NCBI GenBank assembly: GCA_017430835.1
Contig: JAFRMD010000142.1
Location: forward strand, 1-14,175
Source: Methanosphaera sp.
GTDB lineage: Archaea; Methanobacteriota; Methanobacteria; Methanobacteriales; Methanobacteriaceae
Reading direction: 5' to 3'
DNA length: 14,175 nt
In this document: one piece after another, positions 1-7,068 of the stretch
Numbering within the stretch: position 1 is the first letter of the stretch
How the letters are laid out: each line of letters starts with the position of its first letter
The notes under the pieces: model-generated
What the model was told of the DNA's origin: nothing
Databases searched by the model: none
Seen by the model: the letters and a program-made list of their open reading frames with translations, nothing else
Translations under genes and position numbers: made by a program

Positions 1-79
1 TAACATACTCGCTAATAGCTTCTTCAAGCTCATTTTTTTTTGTAACGTTTAATACATTGATTTTAGTTTTTCCTGCCAT
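1..79 (-). CDS. N-terminal part of an unrecognised protein (cut by window edge)
   Basis: The reverse strand opens with ATG at 79-77 and reads 26 codons to the window edge, beginning MAGKTKINVLNVTKKNELEE and continuing AISEYV. No stop is reached. A TATA-like box (tatataaa on the plus strand, 103-110) lies about 25-30 bases upstream of the ATG, the normal archaeal distance to a transcription start, so the mRNA would be nearly leaderless. The gene is divergent from the one at 461. The product is not recognised from so few residues; the mixed strand/helix pattern (TKINVLNV followed by NELEEAISEYV) is compatible with a small alpha/beta protein. Confidence 0.6.
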   Translation of the reverse strand, partial: MAGKTKINVLNVTKKNELEEAISEYV

Positions 80-102
80 ATATAATTATATGTTAAAAGA
101 AG

Positions 103-110
103 TATATAAA
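103..110 (-). promoter_or_regulatory. TATA box of the left-edge gene
   Basis: The reverse complement reads TTTATATA, 24-31 bases before the ATG at 79. This fits an archaeal box A driving a transcript with almost no 5' leader. Confidence 0.5.
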
Positions 111-360
111 TCTATCATTTTAGTTTGGTAATATACTATAAATAACTTTTTTTATGACCATCCAATAAACAAATTAATTCAGTCCATATTTGAATTTATT
201 TTATTTAATAATTATAATTTTAGCTCCAATAGAACCAATAGTTCAAATTAATCATTAATTTTTCATACTTCTCTTTTAAAAATACTTAATTGACTTATTC
301 AAGTTAATGAATTGACTTTTATTTTTTAGTATACTTCCGACACACTTGCTAGTATCGTAC
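111..360. other. AT-rich divergent intergenic region
   Basis: No credible ORF. AATTGACTT occurs near 288 and 310, and a short palindrome AGTATACT is at 328-335. It separates the divergent promoters of the left-edge gene and the gene at 461. Confidence 0.4.
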
Positions 361-450
361 ATATATAACATTATGGAAATAAAAAGCATTCCACAGATAG
401 AATATATGTTGTTATTTCCATACAAATTTAATAAAATAAAATCAGAGGAG
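361..450 (+). promoter_or_regulatory. Promoter, inverted-repeat operator candidate and RBS of the gene at 461
   Basis: A TATA-like ATATATAA is at 361-368. Just downstream is a perfect 11-bp inverted repeat, TATGGAAATAA (372-382) and TTATTTCCATA (412-422), 29 bases apart, flanking the expected transcription start. AGAGGAG (444-450) precedes ATG 461 by ten bases and is a good Shine-Dalgarno. Two operator half-sites in front of a gene for an RHH-like protein suggest autoregulation (inference); a hairpin in the leader is the alternative. Confidence 0.5.
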
Positions 451-460
451 ATAGGAAAAG

Positions 461-1060
461 ATGATGCATACGGTTTGTATAAGAATAAGAGAAGAACAAA
501 GACAGAAAATCAAACATAGCGGCCTGAGTTTTTCAGAATATATCAGAAACAGTATTGATTTTTATGACATGCGAAAACAGAACGCCCAGATATATATGAG
601 ATTAAACTGCATACAAGAATGTATAAACCTCCTGGAAGACTATAAACAGAAGGACAGCCAGAAGATATATACCAGCACCAATTATTACAATATTCCGGAA
701 AATGCAAATAAAAAAGATGAAAAAATGCAATACCATAAAGACGATAACGCAAACAAAAATTACACAGAATCCGAAAATGTATCGCAAGATGCAATACAAT
801 TTGAAGAGGAAGACACTTGCGATTATGAAGAAAATGCAAAACAAATGTGTGATGATCCATTATATCCACGCTTTGAAAGATACATACCATTGCTGTCAAA
901 AATGCTAAATATCCACAATATCATCCCCCCACACACTCAATCCAAATTGAAAGATGAGACTGCTACCACTAAGAGGCAATTTGATGATTTTATCAGAAAA
1001 TATCGTGATGAAATTAAAGAACATGAATACACGTTTGAACGAGAAAATGTCAGAATATAA
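461..1060 (+). CDS. Ribbon-helix-helix-like protein with polar tail
   Basis: 199 residues. The first 45 residues fit an RHH DNA-binding fold: a strand (HTVCIRIR), helix A (EEQRQKIKHSG) and helix B starting with LSFSEYIRNSID. Residues 45-65 are helical (YMRLNCIQECINLLEDYKQK). Residues 68-125 are low-complexity, rich in N, K, D and E, probably disordered. The C-terminus (about 160-195) is charged and helical (QFDDFIRKYRDEIKEHEYTF). No catalytic motif is seen. The start is supported by AGAGGAG; a second ATG follows at 464 and cannot be excluded. The gene opens a row of plus-strand genes for putative DNA-binding proteins and has an inverted repeat in its leader. Likely a transcriptional regulator or centromere/operator-binding protein. 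The RHH call is from pattern only; the overall family is not recognised. Confidence 0.6.
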   Translation: MMHTVCIRIREEQRQKIKHSGLSFSEYIRNSIDFYDMRKQNAQIYMRLNCIQECINLLEDYKQKDSQKIYTSTNYYNIPENANKKDEKMQYHKDDNANKNYTESENVSQDAIQFEEEDTCDYEENAKQMCDDPLYPRFERYIPLLSKMLNIHNIIPPHTQSKLKDETATTKRQFDDFIRKYRDEIKEHEYTFERENVRI

Positions 1061-1217
1061 CAACCCAATCACTTGGAAAAAATTAATAATTGCAAAAAAT
1101 GTAAAGATGTATTGCATTGAAAAACGCCTATAATACGTAGATACTCTATAAAATAATTATTATATTTTTATATTATTATTAATATTATTATATTATTTAT
1201 TATATTATTATTAGTGT
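1061..1217. other. Intergenic, ATT-rich low-complexity stretch
   Basis: Bases 1155-1213 are nearly pure A/T made of TATTATTA-type units. No ORF. It leads into the promoter and iterons of the next gene. Confidence 0.5.
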
Positions 1218-1301
1218 AATATAAAGTAGCATCAAAGTAGTATAAAGTAGCATTAGGAGTAGCATAGAAGTAACATATATGCAAATGATGAAATTGGTGA
1301 T
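1218..1301 (+). promoter_or_regulatory. TATA box, five AGTAGCAT iterons and RBS of the gene at 1305
   Basis: A TATA-like AATATAAAG is at 1218-1226 and GTATAAAG at 1240-1247. AGTAGCAT-type 8-mers start at 1225, 1236 (AGTAGTAT), 1246, 1258 and 1269 (AGTAACAT), spaced 11, 10, 12 and 11 bp, about one helical turn, all in the same direction. They cover the TATA box and expected transcription start. GGTGAT (1296-1301), the methanogen Shine-Dalgarno, precedes ATG 1305. Same-face direct repeats in front of an RHH gene are typical of RHH autorepressors and of ParR/parC-type centromeres. Confidence 0.65.
1225..1276 (+). repeat. Helically phased AGTAGCAT direct repeats (x5)
   Basis: Three exact copies (1225, 1246, 1258) and two one-mismatch copies (1236, 1269), 10-12 bp apart. 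Likely bound side by side by the RHH protein encoded 29 bases downstream (inference). Confidence 0.7.
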
Positions 1302-1304
1302 TAA

Positions 1305-1886
1305 ATGGAAAAAATATACAACTTCCGAGATCCAAAAAATTTACTGAAAAATATCGATAAAGGAAAAAGAAGCATATTCATAAGAGATGCCATAGAATCA
1401 AAGATTAACATAGCTAAACAAGCATATCCCCCTGAACTTGAAATAAAAAAACTAATGATAACAACATATATCAAAAACATACAAGATATCGATGAATATC
1501 TAAGCATACTGGAAAATGAAAAAGAAGATATAAAAAAAACTAAACATGAGATTCAATCCAAACTGGATGAAAGCACCAAAGAATATCATAGAATAAAACA
1601 ACTATTTGAAACTGAAAATAAAATATCAGATAAAAATAAGAAAAAAGAATTTGAAATAATAAAAAAAGTGGTGATTATTATCATAAAGAGCAGACATGAT
1701 GAAAATATCGAAATAAACCTGGAATACTATGAATATCATGGAAATTTCAAAAGTAGAAAATACTTTAAGGAATCATTATTGAGATTCATAGATAAAAACA
1801 TAAAATCCGGAGATATTATTGATGGAGAATACGTCTCACAAGATGATATTGAATATATGAAAGATATTATAGTGGAGTATGAGTAA
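1305..1886 (+). CDS. RHH DNA-binding protein with central coiled coil
   Basis: 193 residues. Residues 4-35 are a good match to the CopG/MetJ-type RHH pattern: a strand (IYNFRDP), helix A (KNLLKNIDKG) and helix B (KRSIFIRDAIESKI); 'kRSxFIRdAI' is the classical second-helix signature. Residues 55-115 are heptad-like and charged (ENEKEDIKKTKHEI and onward), predicting a coiled coil. Residues 118-193 look like a small folded domain with a hydrophobic strand (KKVVIIIIKS) and closing helices. The start is fixed by GGTGAT eight bases upstream. Iterons AGTAGCAT lie just upstream, so autoregulation is likely. It overlaps the next gene by 8 bases, implying co-translation. Plausible roles: autoregulated centromere/partition protein or antitoxin-like regulator. 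No toxin, ATPase or GTPase gene is adjacent. Confidence 0.7.
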   Translation: MEKIYNFRDPKNLLKNIDKGKRSIFIRDAIESKINIAKQAYPPELEIKKLMITTYIKNIQDIDEYLSILENEKEDIKKTKHEIQSKLDESTKEYHRIKQLFETENKISDKNKKKEFEIIKKVVIIIIKSRHDENIEINLEYYEYHGNFKSRKYFKESLLRFIDKNIKSGDIIDGEYVSQDDIEYMKDIIVEYE

Positions 1887-2070
1887 AATGAATGATGATG
1901 TAAAATTAAATTATAAATTAAATATAGAGAAGATTAACTCAAAGTACATGATTCCAATACCAGATATAATTCAGTGTGTGGCCGAAATATCTGAAGGTGA
2001 TGAAATACATTGGATTATCGAATCTGATGAGTTTAAGAATATACCATCAATAACATTAAAATGGATTTAA
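1879..2070 (+). CDS. Small AbrB-like (swapped-hairpin) protein
   Basis: 63 residues. The sequence carries the rhythm of AbrB/SpoVT/MazE-type swapped-hairpin domains: KYMIPIPDIIQ, a following 'eIseGDEIhW' (GD before a strand ending in Trp) and a last strand SITLKWI. The domain fills almost the whole protein, as usual for this family. ATG 1879 overlaps the end of the RHH/coiled-coil gene (stop 1884-1886), so the two are translationally coupled; a second ATG at 1888 is an alternative start, giving 60 residues. Such proteins are DNA-binding dimers, often antitoxins, but no toxin is visible next to it. The family call is by eye from the IP...GD...W pattern and is moderate only. Confidence 0.5.
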   Translation: MSKMNDDVKLNYKLNIEKINSKYMIPIPDIIQCVAEISEGDEIHWIIESDEFKNIPSITLKWI

Positions 2071-2101
2071 AAAGGTATTTGAAGCATTATCCAATAATTG
2101 T

Positions 2102-2163
2102 AAAGATTTAATATAAGTAATCTTTTCTTTAATATTTTATTTTTATTGTTAAATTTTTTTATT
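2102..2163 (+). terminator. Hairpin plus T-rich tract after the AbrB-like gene
   Basis: AAAGATT (2102-2108) pairs with AATCTTT (2119-2125), a 7-bp stem with a 10-base loop, followed by T-rich DNA to about 2163. Archaeal termination relies mainly on T-tracts, so this is a plausible end for the 1305-2070 operon. Confidence 0.4.
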
Positions 2164-2173
2164 GAATCTATAT

Positions 2174-2206
2174 CACCTCGTGGTTTTTCTTTGATTGGGT
2201 GAGGTG
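2174..2206. other. GC-richer hairpin with anti-SD-like and SD-like arms
   Basis: CACCTC (2174-2179) is complementary to GAGGTG (2201-2206), extendable by two G-T wobbles, with a T-rich loop. It stands out from the AT-rich surroundings. It may be a terminator between converging units or part of a small RNA; sequence alone does not decide. Confidence 0.35.
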
Positions 2207-2269
2207 TACTTATTAGGATTGTGTTTTGGTTAATTATTTAACAGTTTATTATTACAACATACAATATTA

Positions 2270-2409
2270 TTATTCGGTATTTTCATATTCTTTAAGGAAG
2301 ATTCTGTAGCATTTGTCGATTAAGGTATTTTCCAGACCGATATTTATTCAAGTCCCAAATACACATATTTATCCCCTACAAATACGGCATAAAATCTTTT
2401 TATAATTAA
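2270..2409 (-). pseudogene. Possible frameshifted C-terminal gene relic
   Basis: On the minus strand one frame reads LIIKRFYAVFVGDKYVYLG then LE and stop. An adjacent frame continues INIGLENTLIDKCYRIFLK then EYENTE and stop at 2272-2270. The joint repeats a similar triplet set (GGACTTGAA and GGTCTGGAA), so one ancestral reading GLENTLID may have been split by a small insertion. The residue composition looks protein-like, but the piece is short, the family is not recognised, and chance cannot be excluded. Confidence 0.25.
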
Positions 2410-2520
2410 TTAAAACGAATAAATGAAAAAATAAAACATAATAACAGAATATTTAAAAAAAATGTTGCATTTAAAAATATTTCTTTGAAAAATAAGCAGG
2501 ATGAAGATACTGATGAGATT
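2410..2520. other. A/T-rich intergenic DNA downstream of the long coiled-coil gene
   Basis: No gene seen. Read on the minus strand, runs of T follow the stop of the gene ending at 2521 and could serve as terminator. Confidence 0.3.
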
Positions 2521-3912
2521 TCATCCTTTAAGTTCTTTAATATCTTCAGGGTATCTTCCCAGTATCCTATCCATGAAACTCATACGGTCCAGTTGTCTGA
2601 TTACGTTTTTATAATTATTTTCTTTTACTTCAAGTGCATTTACTTCTTCTTGTAGTTGTCTTTGTCTTTCATCTGAATGGTTTTTCTCATTGCTGACCCG
2701 CGTATATTCTTTTCTTTTTGTTTCTAATTCTTCGCGTATATTATCATAGTCTTTTCGTAGTTTATCCGTGTCTTCAGTTTTTAGTCTGAGGTCATCTTTT
2801 TGACTTCTGATGGTTTCGTTTAGGTTGTCTTTGGTTTCTTCTAGGGTTGCTATTCTCATATTCAGTATGTCTTTTTCACCCTGAAGTTTGTCCCGTTCTA
2901 TTTCAACATCCTTTAATCGCAGTGTTTCTTCTTGCAATTGCTTATTTTCCTCTTGCAGTTGCTTGTTTTCTTCTGTTAATGATTTATTTTCATCCTGTTC
3001 TTTTTTATATTCATTTGTGATGCTGTTGATATCGAATGTTAAATTATCGTTTTCTTTTTTTAAGTCATTGTGACGTTGTTCCAGTCCTTCAATTTCTTTT
3101 CTGTGTTTGTCCACACTTTCCTTCATTGATTCATTCTGCTGTTTTATATCATCAAGTTTTTCCTGCAGGATATCATTTCTTCCCTGAACTTTTTCCTGTT
3201 CAATTTCCAGGTCATTATTTTTATGAGACAGTTGACTTATTACTTCTCTGCTTTTTTTATTTTCATCTTCCAGTTGTGTTATATCATCTTCAAGCTTCTG
3301 TGTTGTTTTGTCATATTTTTCCTGGGATGTAATGATTTTTTCGTTAAGATTATCTATTCTTTGCTGAAGCTCAGTATTCTCTTTTATTGTTTTTTCATTA
3401 TTTGATTTTAGTAAATCTATATCGGCATTTAGTTTTTCTTCAGTTTCATCATATGTGTTGATTATGTTTGATTTTTCGATTGATAATTCATCATTTTGTT
3501 TCTTTAACTTGAGGTATTCTTCCTGTTTATTTTCATATTCCTGATGGAGATCATTGTACTGTTTATCCTTCTTATCATTTTCCAATGTGAGTCTTTCTAT
3601 CTTTTCTTCAAGATCCGTTACTTGTGAATAGTCAATGTCTAAACTTTGTTGTTGTAGCTTATTGTATTCGGATTCCAAATTAATTTTTTCTTCTCGGATT
3701 CTTTCAAAATCTTCACGCAGTTTTTCATAATCCTGATTTAATTTAGTGTCCATTCCCGTCTGTGGATTTTCATTAAGGTAGTAATCTTCGATTAACGTTG
3801 CAAGTATCTTCCCTAATTTTCCATAGGTCGTACCTTCCATTTGCTCTACTTTTTCCGTGTATTTATCCCAGATTTCTCCATCAATAGATATTGTTACTTT
3901 TCTTGATGACAT
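2521..3912 (-). CDS. Long coiled-coil protein with N-terminal RHH-like DNA-binding domain
   Basis: 463 residues from the start chosen here (468 from an ATG at 3927). The N-terminus MSSRKVTISIDGEIWDKYTE is an RHH-like strand plus helix A; helix B follows as TTYGKLGKILATLIEDYY, giving about 50 residues of DNA-binding domain. Residues 55 to about 440 are an almost unbroken charged heptad repeat (for example LQEENKQLQEE), a very long coiled coil. The last 20 residues (SFMDRILGRYPEDIKELKG) break the pattern and may be a separate contact motif. ATG 3912 is preferred because GGATGT sits eight bases upstream, just as before the gene at 7176, whereas ATG 3927 lacks an RBS and overlaps that signal. The gene faces away from the adjacent AATATT array, whose first copies abut its promoter. 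The architecture resembles plasmid KfrA or the pSK1 Par protein (DNA-binding head plus coiled coil), though homology is not claimed. It has no ABC ATPase head, so it is not an SMC. Confidence 0.75.
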   Translation of the reverse strand: MSSRKVTISIDGEIWDKYTEKVEQMEGTTYGKLGKILATLIEDYYLNENPQTGMDTKLNQDYEKLREDFERIREEKINLESEYNKLQQQSLDIDYSQVTDLEEKIERLTLENDKKDKQYNDLHQEYENKQEEYLKLKKQNDELSIEKSNIINTYDETEEKLNADIDLLKSNNEKTIKENTELQQRIDNLNEKIITSQEKYDKTTQKLEDDITQLEDENKKSREVISQLSHKNNDLEIEQEKVQGRNDILQEKLDDIKQQNESMKESVDKHRKEIEGLEQRHNDLKKENDNLTFDINSITNEYKKEQDENKSLTEENKQLQEENKQLQEETLRLKDVEIERDKLQGEKDILNMRIATLEETKDNLNETIRSQKDDLRLKTEDTDKLRKDYDNIREELETKRKEYTRVSNEKNHSDERQRQLQEEVNALEVKENNYKNVIRQLDRMSFMDRILGRYPEDIKELKG

Positions 3913-3966
3913 ATAAATTACATCCATTACATTCTGTTATAATTTATCTGATTATATTATATTTAA
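3913..3966 (-). promoter_or_regulatory. Promoter and RBS of the long coiled-coil gene
   Basis: On the minus strand a TTAAATATAATA-type TATA region lies at about 3966-3951, placing the transcription start near 3930, so the leader to ATG 3912 would be about 20 bases and contain GGATGT. An array-type half site (GTGGAATAATC on the minus strand, 3977-3967) sits directly upstream of the TATA box in the BRE position, and a full copy follows at 3986. Occupancy there would block TBP/TFB, suggesting autorepression (inference). Confidence 0.5.
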
Positions 3967-4920
3967 GATTATTCCACTTAATGGTAATATTCTATCATTT
4001 TTTCAATAGCTTGTTTTCGTGTTTTTTGAAGTCATATCGGTATTTTCATTTTAAGTGGAATATTTCATTTTTCAGAAGGGTAATATTCTGATAATCAAAG
4101 TAGAATATTTCACCCAAAAAATAATATAAAATATTACATGGGAATATTCTATTTTTTGAAATATTACTTCTGATTGACCAAGTAAATTTATAAAATTTTT
4201 TATGAGCTTGTAGTTATCGTATTTGATAGTATTAAACTGCTTTATTCAAAATATTCCATTTAAAAATTTTTTCAATATGAAAAGGAATATTGTCTTTTGA
4301 AGTGTAATATTTCAAGTAATATTTCCTGGTGTATTTCCAGTAAATATTACCTTTTTACATCAAATATTACAATTTATAATTTCCATCTATTTGGCTTATT
4401 TTAGCTAATTGAACATATCAGATGTTTTTTTGTCTCTAAAATATTCCACTGAATATTACAGTTTTTCGGTACAATATTACATGAGGTAATATTCTTAATT
4501 TTATAGTAATATTTATATACTTCAAAAAATATATACTTTATGTAGAATATTACACTATTTGTTAAAGTGGAATATTTCAAGTAAGAAAATGGAATATTTT
4601 GAAAAATAGATGATAGTATATCTAATGGATATATCGACCAATATCATGCATTTAAAATAAAAATGGAATATTTCATTTTGAAAAGGGAATATTTCTATTA
4701 AAAGTGTAATATTTGAAGTGGAATATTTCCACAAAAGTGGAATATTCTAGGAATAAATGGAATATTTAAGGTAATATTCTGTTCAGAAATATTATTATTA
4801 AAACAGTTAATAATCATTTAATTCAATATATAAAGTGTTTTTATGCATTTAATATAGAATATTACATGTTGATTTAAAGGTAATATTTGAAGTGGAATAT
4901 TTCCACATAAAGGGAATATT
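3967..4920. repeat. Array of about 33 AATATT sites (consensus GTGGAATATTNCCAC)
   Basis: AATATT cores, counted by eye, start at 3986, 4059, 4082, 4104, 4130, 4143, 4160, 4250, 4286, 4306, 4318, 4343, 4363, 4440, 4452, 4473, 4488, 4508, 4546, 4571, 4593, 4667, 4688, 4708, 4722, 4741, 4761, 4773, 4788, 4858, 4882, 4896 and 4915. Most are flanked by GTGG/GGG/GG before or TCAAG/TCCAC/ACATG after. Common intervals are 19-22 and 12-15 bp. The best palindromic form GTGGAATATTTCCAC is at 4717-4731 and 4891-4905, inside a perfect 27-bp direct repeat (4707-4733 and 4881-4907). There is no coding potential. Beside the long RHH/coiled-coil gene, it is most simply read as that protein's binding array. Confidence 0.8.
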
Positions 4921-4989
4921 TGAATAAAATATAAATGCATGGAACTATCAGGTATGATATATAGATCAGATGTATGAAATTATTTCCTA

Positions 4990-5715
4990 TGTATGGATAA
5001 CAAATATATTTACATATCTGATGTTTATCAAATTCATATAATGTGTAAATACATATGCATGGTAAATACAACATGCTATTTATAAGTACAAATCAGTTAT
5101 GTAAATACTTAAGCATGTAAATACAATATAAACCATCATGTAATTTATAGTTTATGTAAATACAATAATGGTTAAACATCAGAAAATTCATCAAACCATG
5201 GCTACAGTTAATGAGAAATGGTAATGATTGACTGTGGTTATGCTGATAAATAAGAGATATGTAAATACAATATCCCAGATATGAAAAATATCATAGTTAT
5301 GTAAATACAAGGTTTGTGTAAATACCAAATTAATAAAAAAGGTAATTTATTAATCTGTAAATACATGAAAGAGTAAATACCATATTGAACTATATAAAAT
5401 TACTCCCAGGTGTAAATACAATGGTAAACAATTACGAAATAAGTATTTTGCATTAAATCTCAAATAGTACATACAGTAGAATATAAATACAATAATAGAA
5501 TTATCCATGACATGATGGATTGTAAATTACATGAAAAGTAAATATCGAATGGATAATTAAGAGCAACAGTTGATCTGTAAATATATTATACGATAAATAC
5601 ACCAACGCTATTTTTAGATATTTAAGAATTTGTAAATAAATTCAATTGTAAATACAGTTTAACAATTAGACACTTCATAGAGTTTTGTAAATACATAAAA
5701 GAGTATAAAATATAT
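4990..5715. repeat. Phased TGTAAATACA array (16/39-bp alternation, 55-bp period)
   Basis: Ten-base sites related to TGTAAATACA start at 5005 (reverse), 5044, 5061, 5100, 5116, 5155, 5260, 5300, 5317, 5356, 5372, 5411, 5466, 5482, 5521, 5537, 5576, 5592, 5631, 5647, 5686 and 5702. Successive gaps alternate 16-17 and 39-40 bp, so pairs recur every 55-56 bp. From 5466 to 5702 the gaps are exactly 16 and 39 throughout. Intervening DNA is not conserved, so the spacing, not a copied unit, is maintained. The site is a near-palindrome (TGTA-AA-TACA), fitting a dimeric protein. No ORF is present. Confidence 0.85.
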
Positions 5716-6010
5716 TTCCATTGGAGTGTACTATAAGTTAAGTTATCACAAGAGGATATACGATGAGTATTATCCCATAGCTATTTTTAGATCCAACAAT
5801 CAGTTATGATAAATAGATTCAACTGTGTAAACGTGTAATGACGACAGGAAACAAGTAATATTGAAGGTATATTTTTTGAATCATTTGATACTTCAAATTA
5901 TTAATTCCAGGTCATGAAGAAACTACTTTTTTAAAATGTATTATTGGAGGTGATACATGTACATCAGCATGGATCAGGTGTATATACATTTTAATATTTG
6001 AAAGTGAATT
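5716..6010. other. Degenerate continuation of the array, no gene
   Basis: Bases 5759-5833 resemble 5589-5656 imperfectly: both contain GCTATTTTTAGAT followed by weakened sites (GATAAATAGA near 5808, TGTAAACG near 5826). This looks like an eroded duplicate of part of the phased array. Otherwise there is only AT-rich DNA. Confidence 0.4.
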
Positions 6011-6017
6011 AGGCAAA

Positions 6018-6640
6018 TGTATTTACAATTAAATGTAAATACATTTTATCCTTTTTTTACCAAAACGTAAATACAATACAGGTGTATTTACACTTAAAAA
6101 GAATTTTGTAAATACGTTTTTTACATGAAAACGTAAATACAAAAATAAAATTAATAAGTATATATAAAATTTGTATTTACAGAAATCAAGATAACTGTAA
6201 ATACACTTCCATAATATCGAATAGAAAACAAGTAATGTATTTACATAATTAGCCATTTTAAAAATCGAGGATAACAGGCAGATTTTAAATTAAATACATG
6301 AGAGATATTTGATATCGAAAACAAGGAAAAAGTCATTTGTGTAAATACGTTTTAAAAAAAACAGTTAAAACATGTCATCTGTAAATATTTACAGAGGTTT
6401 ATGCACATGTGAACATGAAAGCAAGTCAACTCATTAAAAATAAAATGACAAGTCAACCTCATATGAACTTTATTTTGTTTTTTATTATATATATATTTTA
6501 TGTTATATTTTTTCAATTTTTTTTTCCAAAAATGAAATTTTTTCGTTAAAAAATGTGACATGGACTTATCTGTGAGAAAAATGTTGTAAATATATACGTT
6601 TATGCTATTTTACAAAAATTTCATTTTTGTATTTACACCT
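6018..6640. repeat. Second block of TGTAAATACA sites in both orientations
   Basis: Sites (either TGTAAATACA or its reverse TGTATTTACA, up to two or three mismatches) start at 6018, 6034, 6066, 6083, 6107, 6116, 6132, 6172, 6196, 6236, 6340, 6380, 6584 and 6628. The 16-17-bp pair spacing recurs (6018/6034, 6066/6083, 6116/6132) and so does 40 bp (6196/6236, 6340/6380). The copy at 6380-6393 is a perfect palindrome TGTAAATATTTACA. Unlike the first block, forward and reverse copies are mixed. Short ORFs crossing it are repeat artefacts. Confidence 0.75.
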
Positions 6641-7068
6641 GACACAGAAGCCTGTAAAAATCAATCTTACATTATCTGTTTTCTATTAATAACTTTTATA
6701 TATAATGTTTTATATAGTAAAATAATATAAGTAAAAATTAATATATTGAATATGATTTGTGACATTGATATAGTCATGTTTTAATAGTAATATGACTTTC
6801 TAAGTAGGTTTATAACTATTGCAGATACATTATTTACTTCAAAGTACTGATGATAATAATGAATTTTCAATATATGTTAAATTATCATGAATTCAATGCC
6901 TACTGAGACATGATTGGAATATTACCTTTAAGGACGATGAATTTCATTGTTTACATTACTAAAAAAGGATAATGACAATTAATTTATTAATAGAAAAAGT
7001 TAACATAAGAGAATTTTATTTGGTCGTTAATTCTCTGAATGTTAAAAATAATATAATTATTGTATAAT
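6641..7068. other. AT-rich gene-free DNA upstream of the gene at 7176
   Basis: No ORF or array seen. One isolated TTGGAATATTACC (around 6914-6926) matches the AATATT array motif. Confidence 0.35.

Noticed and set aside
543..899. Minus-strand ORFs inside the 461-1060 gene
   Set aside because: Shadows of the plus-strand gene, which has a proper RBS and RHH-like N-terminus.
2521..3912. SMC/Rad50-type ATPase
   Set aside because: It has the long coiled coil but no Walker A, Walker B or signature motif and no hinge; the head is RHH-like.
6029..6561. Minus-strand ORFs at 6029-6256 and 6352-6561
   Set aside because: They run through TGTAAATACA sites, are rich in F, Y, K and I from AT-rich DNA, and have no RBS or domain pattern.
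4990..6640. Replication origin with ORB elements
   Set aside because: TGTAAATACA is not the Cdc6/Orc1 ORB-type motif and no cdc6/orc1 gene is present. It remains a fallback hypothesis only.
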